The translations under genes were made by a program, and so were the position numbers. DNA of 6,150 bases. Origin: DASPKW01 sp038244055. Lineage in GTDB: Bacteria; Planctomycetota; Phycisphaerae; Tepidisphaerales; Tepidisphaeraceae. The notes under the pieces are model-generated. The model did not search any database, was not told the DNA's origin, and was given only the letters and a program-made list of their open reading frames with translations. Positions 1 through 6,131 of this stretch are shown here, piece after piece; positions within the stretch are counted from its first letter, which is position 1, and each line of letters starts with the position of its first letter. The stretch covers positions 1 to 6,150 of the forward strand of contig JBBRTW010000440.1 in the NCBI GenBank assembly GCA_038244055.1. Direction: 5' to 3'.

Positions 1-394
1 GGCCGCCCCCCAGGTTGGCCTCAATATTCGGCTGTTCGTCATGAACGCCACCGGAACCGAAGGTGAAGACCGCATTTACGTCAATCCGGTCCTGACCGAT
101 GCGGATGGCGAGGAAGAAAGCGAAGAGGGCTGCCTGAGCCTCCCCGGCGTCAATGGCCGGATTTGGCGCAGCAAGCAGCTCAAAATGACCGCCCAGGACC
201 TGGATGGCAACACCATCGAAGAAATCGGCACGGAGCTGGTCGCGCGCGTCTGGCAGCATGAAACGGACCACCTCAACGGCGCGCTGATCCTGGAGCGCAT
301 GGGCCCCGTCGCCAGGCTCGCCGCCCGACGCGTCCTCAAGGAATTGACCGAGAAATGGGAAGAGGAGAATGGCAAGAAGAAGGGGAAGTCGTGA
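1..394 (+). CDS. def: Peptide deformylase, 5'-truncated by window edge
   Basis: Peptide deformylase is a cytoplasmic metalloenzyme that removes the N-formyl group from the initiator methionine of new proteins. The frame is open from base 2 and gives 130 visible residues. All three family motifs are present: the end of motif I (AAPQVG, residues 1-6), motif II EGCLS with metal ligand Cys44, and motif III HETDH with His86, Glu87 and His90. The Q4-to-C44 and C44-to-H86 spacings (40 and 42) equal those of the E. coli enzyme (Q50, C90, H132). About 46 N-terminal residues therefore lie upstream of the window; the ATG at 41 is an internal methionine, not the start. The C-terminus ends in a Lys/Glu-rich tail. 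The stop codon at 392-394 is only 7 bp before an inverted repeat, and fmt follows 124 bp later in the usual def-fmt order. Confidence 0.96.
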   Translation, partial: AAPQVGLNIRLFVMNATGTEGEDRIYVNPVLTDADGEEESEEGCLSLPGVNGRIWRSKQLKMTAQDLDGNTIEEIGTELVARVWQHETDHLNGALILERMGPVARLAARRVLKELTEKWEEENGKKKGKS

Positions 395-401
395 GAAGAG
401 A

Positions 402-511
402 GGGTAGAGGATTGAGGATAGAGGGTGGAAATTAGCCGGAACATTCCACATTCGCGATAGCCCCCTCGGCGCGATCTTCAATTGCTACCCTCAATCCTCT
501 ATCCTCAACCC
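402..511. repeat. Long imperfect inverted repeat of heptamer units (GGRTWGA)
   Basis: The arms at 402-433 and 480-511 are 32 nt each and match at 27 of 32 positions as inverted repeats, around a 46-nt loop. Each arm is itself four degenerate 7-nt units of consensus GGRTWGA. The left arm is purine-rich with a T about every seven bases, and the right arm is pyrimidine-rich. Three of the five arm mismatches fall at the variable W position, seven bases apart. The element fills almost the whole def-fmt spacer: it begins 7 bp after the def stop and ends 7 bp before the fmt ATG. The same unit recurs at 5471-5544. As RNA it would form a long hairpin covering the fmt leader. No T-tract follows, so a classical intrinsic terminator is unlikely. 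Confidence 0.85.
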
Positions 512-518
512 TTTCCCC

Positions 519-1481
519 ATGCCCCCCCTCAACCTCATCTTCGCCGGCGCAGGTGAGTTCGGACTTCCGACACTCCGCGCCCTCCTCGACGCCGGGCACC
601 ATCTCGTCAAGATATTTTCGCAGGTCGATCGGCCCGCCGGCCGGGGGCGCAAGCTCACACCTACCCCCATCGCCCAATTTGCTCTCGATCAAAAACTCGA
701 CCTCACCCGCACCGCCGACATTAATTCTGAACCGCTCCCCCCTGCCGATGCGATGATCGTCATCGCGTTCGGCCAGAAGATTTCGCAGACCGTCGCCAAC
801 CACGCCCGCCTCGGCGCAATCAACCTCCACTCCTCGCGCCTGCCCAAATTTCGCGGCGCGGCGCCGATCAACTGGGCAATTTTGGCCGGCGAAGCGCACA
901 CGGGGAATTCCATCATTCGCCTGGCTGAGCGCATGGACGCCGGCGCGATTCTCGGCCAATCGCTCCTTCCCATCGGCGAACTCGAAACCGCCGGCGAATT
1001 GCACGACCGCCTCGCCGCCGATGGCGCGCCTCTCATGCTCAAAGTCCTCGACCAACTCGCCAACGGCATCGCCATCGAAACTCCCCAGGATGAATCGCAA
1101 GCCACCCGCGCCGTTAAACTCAGCCGCGAATCCACGCTCATCGACTGGAGCCAATCCGCCCAAGTCATCGCCCTGAAAATCCGCGGCATGTACCCCTGGC
1201 CCGGCTGCCGGGTGCGCCTGACCGACCCGGCCGGAAAGGAAATCGACCGCCTCACACTCGTCCGCGCCAGACCGGCCATCACCGCCACCGCCGCACCTCA
1301 AAGCACGCCGGGCTCTATCACCGCCAACGGCACCATTTCCACCGGCGACGGCACCAACACCGAATCCGACTCCCTCGAAATCATCGAAGTCCAACCCGAA
1401 GGCAAACGCCCCATGCCCCTGACCGCCTACCGCAACGGCCACCCCTTGGACCCCGGCGCACGCCTCATTTCAATCGCATAA
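519..1481 (+). CDS. fmt: Methionyl-tRNA formyltransferase
   Basis: This enzyme transfers a formyl group from 10-formyltetrahydrofolate to Met-tRNA(fMet) in the cytoplasm, preparing it for translation initiation. The 320 residues compare with 315 in E. coli. The N-terminal Rossmann-type formyltransferase domain (about 1-205) starts with LIFAGAGEFG and has the DRPAGRGRKL loop near 37-46. The catalytic residues are Asn102 and His104 in INLHSSRLPKFRGAAPI, and Asp140 in RMDAG. The C-terminal tRNA-binding domain (about 206-320) has the WPG turn near 227 and the VQPEGKRPM segment near 291. It carries a short Thr/Ala/Pro-rich insertion near 253-265. The H-G-S-L-L-P loop of E. coli reads HSSRLP here, a modest deviation. 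ATG 519 is chosen because homology begins at residue 5-7. No Shine-Dalgarno sequence precedes it; the leader is the pyrimidine-rich arm of the inverted repeat. rsmB follows 46 bp downstream, probably in the same operon. Confidence 0.97.
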   Translation: MPPLNLIFAGAGEFGLPTLRALLDAGHHLVKIFSQVDRPAGRGRKLTPTPIAQFALDQKLDLTRTADINSEPLPPADAMIVIAFGQKISQTVANHARLGAINLHSSRLPKFRGAAPINWAILAGEAHTGNSIIRLAERMDAGAILGQSLLPIGELETAGELHDRLAADGAPLMLKVLDQLANGIAIETPQDESQATRAVKLSRESTLIDWSQSAQVIALKIRGMYPWPGCRVRLTDPAGKEIDRLTLVRARPAITATAAPQSTPGSITANGTISTGDGTNTESDSLEIIEVQPEGKRPMPLTAYRNGHPLDPGARLISIA

Positions 1482-1496
1482 CCGCTTATTCAACAC

Positions 1497-1517
1497 TTGA
1501 CATTTAACTTTTGACAT
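1497..1517 (+). repeat. Short direct repeat TTGACAT with 14-nt period
   Basis: TTGACAT occurs at 1497-1503 and again at 1511-1517, separated by a related heptamer, TTAACTT. The segment therefore reads as three degenerate 7-nt units, and it ends 10 bp before the rsmB start codon. The spacer is AT-rich compared with the genes on either side. TTGACA resembles a -35 box, but no convincing -10 hexamer lies 16-18 bp downstream of either copy. I therefore list it as a repeat rather than a promoter. Confidence 0.55.
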
Positions 1518-1527
1518 TGAAACCGAA

Positions 1528-2925
1528 ATGACCCCTCGCGACTACGCCCTCCAGGATCTCGATTCCAAATCCCTCCCTAACTGGCCGGCCGGCAAACCGC
1601 GCCGCAACCGCGCCATCCCCCCCGTTCAATCGGCCAGGAATTCGCGCCCGCGCCCCCACGATCTCCGCCCGCCCACGGACCCGCGCGATCTGGCGCTGGC
1701 CGAGCAGATCACCGTCGGCGTCATCAAGAATCTTCTGCTCCTCCAGCACCTCATCCAGCATTATTCCGGCCGGGCCCCCAAGAGCATCGACCCGATCGTC
1801 CAGAAAATCCTCGCCATCGGCCTCTACCAGCTCCGCTTCCTCACCCGCATCCCCGAATCGGCCGCCGTGGACCAGGCCGTCGAGCAGAGCAAGCGCTTCG
1901 GCCAGCCCCGCGCCGCCGGCTTCGTCAACGCCGTCCTCCGCAAAGCCACGCGCGATCCCGCGCCCCCCTTGCCCGATGAAAGCGCCGCCGCCGACCACGC
2001 CCGCCTCGCGCTCTCACATCCGCACGATCTCTTCAAGCGCCTCGGCGATCTGCTCGGACAGGCCGATGCCCTCCGCTTCTGCCGCCACGATCAACTCGAA
2101 CCGCCCACCATTCTCCGACTCGATGACCCGGCCGGGTTCCTCGCCCAATACACACCCGAATCACTGGCCATCCCTCGCAACAATGACGGTTTCCCCACCG
2201 CCCCTCTGACGATCAACGACATCACACTCACGCCTCATGCCTCCGCCGGCATGTACGTCGTCACCGGCGCAAAGCGCGCCGCGCTGGCCGAGTGGGCGCA
2301 GAAAGGCCTCGCCCAGGTTCAAGACCCCACCGCCGCCGCGGTCATCACCATCGCCCGCCTCCAGCCCGGGCAATCCGCCCTCGATCGCTGCGCCGGCCTG
2401 GGCACCAAGACCCTGCAAATCCGCCGAATCATCGGCGACACCGGCCAACTCGTCGCCCTCGACCCCGCCGAACCGCGCTGCGATGCCCTGCGCCGACTTC
2501 TCCAGCACCGACAGATCACCAACGTCGCCGTCCACACTTCCTCATGGCTCCGAGAAATCAAAGACCGCGCCGATGTGCCGGCGACATTCGACCGCGCGAT
2601 TGTCGATGTGCCGTGCAGTAATTCAGGTGTTTTGGCGCGCCGGCCCGAAGCCCGCTATCACCAGTCCGATCGAAATCTGAAATCCCTGGCCGAGCTTCAG
2701 GACAACATCCTCGACGACACTGCCCCGGCCGTCGCCCCCGCCGGCCTGCTCATCTATAGCACCTGCTCGGTTTGGCCCGAAGAAAACCAACTGCGCGTCA
2801 AAGCCTTCCTCAAGCGCCACGCGGATTTTGAGCTGATCGAAGATCGAAGCACGCTGCCGAGTTTCGATGAAGACGCTACGCGATATAGCGATGGCGGGTA
2901 TTACGCCGTTTTTCAGAAAAAATAG
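1528..2925 (+). CDS. rsmB: 16S rRNA (cytosine-C5) methyltransferase, RsmB/Sun family
   Basis: RsmB uses S-adenosylmethionine to methylate a single cytosine (C967 in E. coli) of 16S rRNA. The 465 residues (E. coli 429) show a NusB-like RNA-binding domain at about 55-145, including the ILAIGLYQLRFL and AAGFVNAVLRKA helices. A RsmB/NOP-type methyltransferase domain follows at about 185-465. The SAM-binding motif I is CAGLGTKT (288-295), where E. coli has the CAAPGGKT form. Motif IV is VDVPCSNSG with Cys363, and motif VI is STCSVWPEEN with Cys413, the position of the family's catalytic nucleophile. Residues 19-52 form a Pro/Arg-rich stretch, longer than in E. coli, between a first short helix and the NusB-like core. 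ATG 1528 is the first in-frame start and keeps that helix, but no Shine-Dalgarno is visible. Following fmt fits the conserved gene order. Confidence is high for the family and good for the exact base modified. Confidence 0.94.
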   Translation: MTPRDYALQDLDSKSLPNWPAGKPRRNRAIPPVQSARNSRPRPHDLRPPTDPRDLALAEQITVGVIKNLLLLQHLIQHYSGRAPKSIDPIVQKILAIGLYQLRFLTRIPESAAVDQAVEQSKRFGQPRAAGFVNAVLRKATRDPAPPLPDESAAADHARLALSHPHDLFKRLGDLLGQADALRFCRHDQLEPPTILRLDDPAGFLAQYTPESLAIPRNNDGFPTAPLTINDITLTPHASAGMYVVTGAKRAALAEWAQKGLAQVQDPTAAAVITIARLQPGQSALDRCAGLGTKTLQIRRIIGDTGQLVALDPAEPRCDALRRLLQHRQITNVAVHTSSWLREIKDRADVPATFDRAIVDVPCSNSGVLARRPEARYHQSDRNLKSLAELQDNILDDTAPAVAPAGLLIYSTCSVWPEENQLRVKAFLKRHADFELIEDRSTLPSFDEDATRYSDGGYYAVFQKK

Positions 2926-2962
2926 GAATTTCACTAACCCCCGATTCCGAAATCTGAACAAG

Positions 2963-3005
2963 CCGGGGCAGAGCGTAGGAGCGCAGCGACGAAGCGCCGC
3001 CCCGG
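2963..3005. repeat. GC-rich hairpin with internal 8-nt degenerate repeat
   Basis: CCGGGGC (2963-2969) can pair perfectly with GCCCCGG (2999-3005). A GCG/CGC pair (2973-2975 with 2995-2997) can extend the stem inward across a small asymmetric bulge. Between the stems lie degenerate octamers: GAGCGTAG (2971-2978), GAGCGCAG (2979-2986) and CGACGAAG (2987-2994). The element sits in the 128-bp spacer between the convergent rsmB (stop 2923-2925) and glycoside hydrolase gene (stop 3054-3056), where a bidirectional terminator would be expected. No T-tract follows on either strand, so its terminator role is uncertain; it may instead be a dispersed palindromic repeat. I see nothing else in this spacer. 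Confidence 0.55.
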
Positions 3006-3053
3006 ATGGCGCGGACCGGGTATGAATGGGGCACTCACGCAGGAAGCGAATGC

Positions 3054-5399
3054 CTACTCGATCGAAGTCATTCCAGTGAGGAATATCTCGCCCGCAGTCT
3101 TCTGCCGATGGGCCGAATCAATCAGCAGAAGCGTATCCCATTTGATAGGATAGTGAATCTGACCGTCGGCCTTGTCCTTGGCCCCCCCCCAATGCGCGGC
3201 GTCGACGCCATTCATCGGGATGGTGATCCATTTCCAACCCTTCCAATTCAGAGCCGGTCCTGAAGGCTGGAAGACCTGGCCAATGGAATCGGAGAAGCGG
3301 AGGCGGATGAGGTTGCCCGAGCCATCGCCGTAAGTCCACATGCCGATGGATTTGGGGTTGCCGACGATGTTTCTCATCGCATCACTGGCCGCCTTCAACT
3401 CGATGAATTTCCAGCCGGGGTCAAAGTCGTAGGTGATTTTCAAACAGGGCCCGGTCTTTCCCGCCGGAAGTGGATGCGGAGGCTGTGCGATCGCGACGGT
3501 CTGTTGCGATTTGATCTTGGCATCGCCCTCCGCGCGCATTTGGAAGGGCAGCGCCTCGGCCGGGTCGCCCGAACTTGGCCACACGGCGCGGTATCGAGCA
3601 GTGGGGATCTTGAGGACTGGCCGCATCTCTTTGAACTGCTCGACGACAAATCCCGACGACCATGATGCAGGTGCGGCGGCCGAGAGTTGGAACTCCACCA
3701 GCGCCCGGGTCTGCCCAGCCGTAAGATGAATCTCGCGCGGATTGTCAACCGGTTTCAGATCGGCTCGATCAAGAAGTCGAATCACGCCATCAAACGCCTT
3801 GCCCGATGGATTTTCGACGCCGACGGAAAAACTCGCGCCGACGGGTGGGTACGCGGAGACAATCAATGGCTCGGTGGAGTAGCGCACGGTTTCCTGCGCG
3901 ATTCGGCCAAGGCCTTGAATATCGATGCCAAACAAGTCGCGGCGTCGCTCGGGCGAACGATCCGAACCGGACACGCCCATGAACGGCTGACCTTCAATGT
4001 GTTGTAGCGCGGCATGCGGCGCCGCGATAAACCACGGCTTGTGTTCGGAATCGACGATGACGATCGGCCGATCCAGCGGGTTGCTCCAGTCATACGAAGT
4101 CCCTCCGTTATCCAGCGCCGTGCGCGGCCAGGCCACCGCCACGCGCAGCAGCTCATTCGACCCAACGGCGACCAAATATTGCGGCGCATCGGTAACGGCG
4201 ATCTTGAGCCCTTCCGGCTTTGCCTCCGCATCCGCGCCGGCCCGCCCGAGGTAATCGGTCACTTTGAATTTCCCCGTGCTGGCGGGAATATTGACATCGT
4301 GCGCTGCCTTGGTCGTCCAAACCGCCAGCCTCACCTCGTCATTTCGACTGAAGAGGAAGCAGTAATCATCCCCACTCTCCAGCGCGATTCGCTTGCTGAA
4401 AGCGAATCCGCCCAGTTGACTTGTCAGCGCCTCCATCGCCTTATACCCCGCCTTCGCCTCATACACCGGCGTCTGCCCCTTCAGATACGGATTATGCACC
4501 GTCCCAAAATGATGCTCGGCCTCTTTCGGATCCACGCCATCATCGTGCCAGTCATACCAGATCGAAATCGGCACCTCGTTGTACAGGTTCACCAGGAACT
4601 CGCGCGGCAGATATTTTCCCTGACGCTCCTCCTCGAATTTATTCCAGGCCCCCGAGTAACCCCATTCGCCAGAGAGAATCGGGATCGCCTTCCCCTTGGG
4701 CGCATATTGCGCGATCAGCAGCCGCAGTTTGCGATACTCCTCGCAGACCGTTTCCGGATCCTTCTGTCGATACGGATGCACCGACACCGCATCCCAGAAT
4801 TCCAGCAGACCGGCCTTGAAGCAAGTCTCCAGAAATCCCAGATCAATTTCGGATGTCGCCGCGCCAACATACAACTCATCCGGCTCGGACTGGCGAATCG
4901 CCTTACCCACCGTCAGCGCCAGCTTCGCGTAATCCAGCACATTCGGCTTGGGCTTCCAGAAGAAAATATTCGGCTCGTTCCACATCTCCCAGACAACCCC
5001 CTTGCCCTTGAAATGCGTCACCGCCGTGGCCGCCCATTTGGCCATCGCCGCTCTTCCTTCATCCGAATTGGGAGACACCCCGCCGTCATAAAGCCGATTG
5101 CCGTAATCCAGAATGAAAATCGCCCGAATCCCATGCGGCTCCAGCGCCTTGAGCAGCCGCTCGTAGGCCGAGAAATCATACTCCCCCTTCTTCCGCTCCG
5201 TCCCGCCCCAGGAAAAATCCATCCGCACCCATTTGAACCCCGCCTTGGCCAGCATCTCCATCTCGCCCGGCTTGGGGTCCGTGAAATGGATGTTCACACC
5301 CAGCGCCCCCGGCACCGCCAGTTCCGGCAATTTCGCCCGCTCGGCCAAGGCCATCGGCGCAGCGGAGACGCACATCGCGATCCATGTCAGCCACTTCAT
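3054..5399 (-). CDS. Secreted clan GH-A glycoside hydrolase, multidomain
   Basis: This is a 781-residue exported retaining glycoside hydrolase with a TIM-barrel catalytic domain. Residues 1-19 are a signal peptide (MKW, hydrophobic core, ALA before Glu20). The catalytic domain spans about 30-330. EMWNEPN provides Glu142 as probable acid/base and LSGEWGYS provides Glu245 as probable nucleophile; SVHPY (206-210) and WYDWHDDG (281-288) are further active-site-type segments. These signatures fit GH39 or GH5-like enzymes; substrate cannot be read from the sequence. A beta-sandwich resembling the GH-A accessory domain follows (about 330-420, ending in VTDAPQYLVAVGS), then an Ig-like segment (about 505-605). 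The C-terminal module (about 650-781) resembles a carbohydrate-binding jelly roll, with the aromatic-rich NWKGWKWITIPM. ATG at 5397-5399 is preferred over an in-frame ATG at 5450, because it gives a clean signal peptide and has a GGAG site; the longer start would translate repeat DNA. Confidence 0.88.
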   Translation of the reverse strand: MKWLTWIAMCVSAAPMALAERAKLPELAVPGALGVNIHFTDPKPGEMEMLAKAGFKWVRMDFSWGGTERKKGEYDFSAYERLLKALEPHGIRAIFILDYGNRLYDGGVSPNSDEGRAAMAKWAATAVTHFKGKGVVWEMWNEPNIFFWKPKPNVLDYAKLALTVGKAIRQSEPDELYVGAATSEIDLGFLETCFKAGLLEFWDAVSVHPYRQKDPETVCEEYRKLRLLIAQYAPKGKAIPILSGEWGYSGAWNKFEEERQGKYLPREFLVNLYNEVPISIWYDWHDDGVDPKEAEHHFGTVHNPYLKGQTPVYEAKAGYKAMEALTSQLGGFAFSKRIALESGDDYCFLFSRNDEVRLAVWTTKAAHDVNIPASTGKFKVTDYLGRAGADAEAKPEGLKIAVTDAPQYLVAVGSNELLRVAVAWPRTALDNGGTSYDWSNPLDRPIVIVDSEHKPWFIAAPHAALQHIEGQPFMGVSGSDRSPERRRDLFGIDIQGLGRIAQETVRYSTEPLIVSAYPPVGASFSVGVENPSGKAFDGVIRLLDRADLKPVDNPREIHLTAGQTRALVEFQLSAAAPASWSSGFVVEQFKEMRPVLKIPTARYRAVWPSSGDPAEALPFQMRAEGDAKIKSQQTVAIAQPPHPLPAGKTGPCLKITYDFDPGWKFIELKAASDAMRNIVGNPKSIGMWTYGDGSGNLIRLRFSDSIGQVFQPSGPALNWKGWKWITIPMNGVDAAHWGGAKDKADGQIHYPIKWDTLLLIDSAHRQKTAGEIFLTGMTSIE

Positions 5400-5404
5400 A
5401 CCAA

Positions 5405-5408
5405 CTCC
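5405..5408 (-). promoter_or_regulatory. Ribosome binding site of the glycoside hydrolase gene
   Basis: On the - strand GGAG lies 5 nt before the ATG at 5399, within GTGGAGTTGGT. This site decides the start codon at 5399 rather than the upstream in-frame ATG at 5450. Confidence 0.7.
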
Positions 5409-5426
5409 ACTTCCAAAGCATTCAAT

Positions 5427-5582
5427 TGAACCACGAAAGGCACGAAGCACACGAAGAAGAAGAGAAAATTGAGGGTAGAGAGTAGAGGATAGAAAATGGC
5501 GATGAGGTCCTGTTTCTATCCTCTATCCTCGACCCTCTACCCTCACTTTCTTCTTAGTGCCTTTCGTGTCCTTCGTGGTTCA
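5427..5582. repeat. Outer inverted repeat of 9-nt units (CACGAARGN type)
   Basis: The arms at 5427-5461 and 5548-5582 match at 29 of 35 positions as inverted repeats. Each arm contains three tandem degenerate 9-nt units: CACGAAAGG (5432-5440), CACGAAGCA (5441-5449) and CACGAAGAA (5450-5458). The mirrored set lies in the right arm. Each arm continues inward with AGAAGA. A second, unrelated inverted repeat lies inside, so the whole forms a nested palindrome of about 156 bp. It fills most of the 192-bp spacer between the GlcG/HbpS-like gene and the glycoside hydrolase gene. In a shared transcript it would fold into one long hairpin. The remaining spacer bases (5400-5426, 5583-5591) hold only the ribosome binding site. 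Confidence 0.85.
5471..5544. repeat. Inner inverted repeat of GGRTWGA heptamers, second copy
   Basis: The arms at 5471-5493 and 5522-5544 match at 21 of 23 positions as inverted repeats, around a 28-nt loop. They are built of 7-nt units such as GGGTAGA (5473-5479) and GGATAGA (5487-5493). The right arm has one additional unit (TCTATCC at 5515-5521) that extends into the loop. The unit type is the same as in the def-fmt spacer at 402-511, so this family is present at least twice within 5 kb. It is embedded almost symmetrically inside the 9-nt-unit inverted repeat, with 9 bp and 3 bp separating the inner and outer arms. Confidence 0.85.
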
Positions 5583-5591
5583 TATTCCGAC

Positions 5592-6125
5592 TCACTTCAC
5601 CGCCGCCGCGCCGGCGGATGCGACGGTATGGTCATTCTCCACGCTCGAACCCGAAACCCCGATCGCGCCGATCACCACATCGCCCGATTTAATCGGCAGC
5701 CCGCCCGGGAAAGAAATCAGTCCGCCATTGGAAATTTCAATCCCAAAGAGCGGCCCGCCCGGCTGCGACAGCTTTCCGATCTCGCCGGTGGGGAAATCGA
5801 AATACCGCGCCGTCTTGGCCTTCTTGATCGAGATATCGATGCTGCCGAGCCAGGCCCCATCCATCCGCACGAAGGCCTTCAGGTTACCGCCTGCATCGAC
5901 GATCGCGATGTCCATCTTGGTCTTGGTTTCCACCGCCTTGGCCACCGCCGCCGCGATGGCCGCGTGCGCCTGTTCCAGGCTGATGTCCTTAGTCTCCAGC
6001 GCCACGGCCGGCTTCTTCATATCCGGCTTGGGGTCCTCCGCCCGCGCGCTCAGCCCGCGCATCATCGCGCATCCAAAAGCAGCCAGAATCACGCCGCCCA
6101 GAACGATCCGCTTGCTACGATTCAT
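5592..6125 (-). CDS. Exported GlcG/HbpS-family (heme-degrading-type fold) protein
   Basis: The 177-residue protein belongs to the GlcG/HbpS family (Haem_degrading, formerly DUF336). Family hallmarks are the helix around 50-65, the VDAGGNLKAFVRMDGAWLGS block (76-95), the KAKTARYF helix (102-109), GKLSQPGGPLFGIE (117-130), GGLISFPGGLPI (134-145) and the VIGAIGVSGSSVEND end (151-165). Residues 1-29 look like a signal peptide (basic start, hydrophobic core 8-18, SARA before Glu30), so it probably acts outside the cytoplasm. HbpS binds heme and is extracellular in Streptomyces, while GlcG is a poorly understood glycolate-operon protein. The ligand here is unknown, and neither a heme site nor an enzymatic role can be assigned. 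Its start is supported by a strong AAAGGAG site. The gene lies upstream of and on the same strand as the glycoside hydrolase gene; co-transcription is possible but the nested palindrome separates them. Confidence 0.9.
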   Translation of the reverse strand: MNRSKRIVLGGVILAAFGCAMMRGLSARAEDPKPDMKKPAVALETKDISLEQAHAAIAAAVAKAVETKTKMDIAIVDAGGNLKAFVRMDGAWLGSIDISIKKAKTARYFDFPTGEIGKLSQPGGPLFGIEISNGGLISFPGGLPIKSGDVVIGAIGVSGSSVENDHTVASAGAAAVK

Positions 6126-6131
6126 ATGTGG

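Noticed and set aside
402..511. CRISPR array or intrinsic terminator in the def-fmt spacer
   Set aside because: The repeats are 7-nt degenerate units in mirrored arms with no regular unique spacers, so it is not CRISPR. No T-tract follows the hairpin, so it is not a standard terminator.
432..1442. 336-codon open frame on the - strand opposite fmt
   Set aside because: It is a high-GC antisense shadow. The translation is Gly/Ala/Arg/Asp-rich without recognisable motifs, whereas fmt on the + strand is unmistakable.
1497..1534. Possible sigma-70 promoter from the TTGACA boxes before rsmB
   Set aside because: No plausible -10 hexamer is found at 16-18 bp spacing from either box, and the boxes are better explained as repeat units.
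3006..3263. Small + strand open frame in the rsmB-GH spacer
   Set aside because: It has no ribosome binding site, and most of it overlaps the 3' end of the glycoside hydrolase gene in antisense. The product has no recognisable features.
4014..5429. 471-codon open frame on the + strand opposite the glycoside hydrolase gene
   Set aside because: The composition is Arg/Pro/His/Ile-rich and no domain is seen. The opposite strand encodes a coherent signal peptide and catalytic motifs, so this is a shadow.
5400..5450. Upstream in-frame start (ATG at 5450) for the glycoside hydrolase
   Set aside because: The extra 17 residues would be encoded by the repeat arm and would precede the signal peptide. 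The ATG at 5399 has its own ribosome binding site.
6050..6125. Possible lipoprotein signal in the GlcG/HbpS-like protein (Cys19)
   Set aside because: The residues before the Cys are AFG, which lack the Leu-type residue expected at -3. The later SARA site is a better signal peptidase I site.
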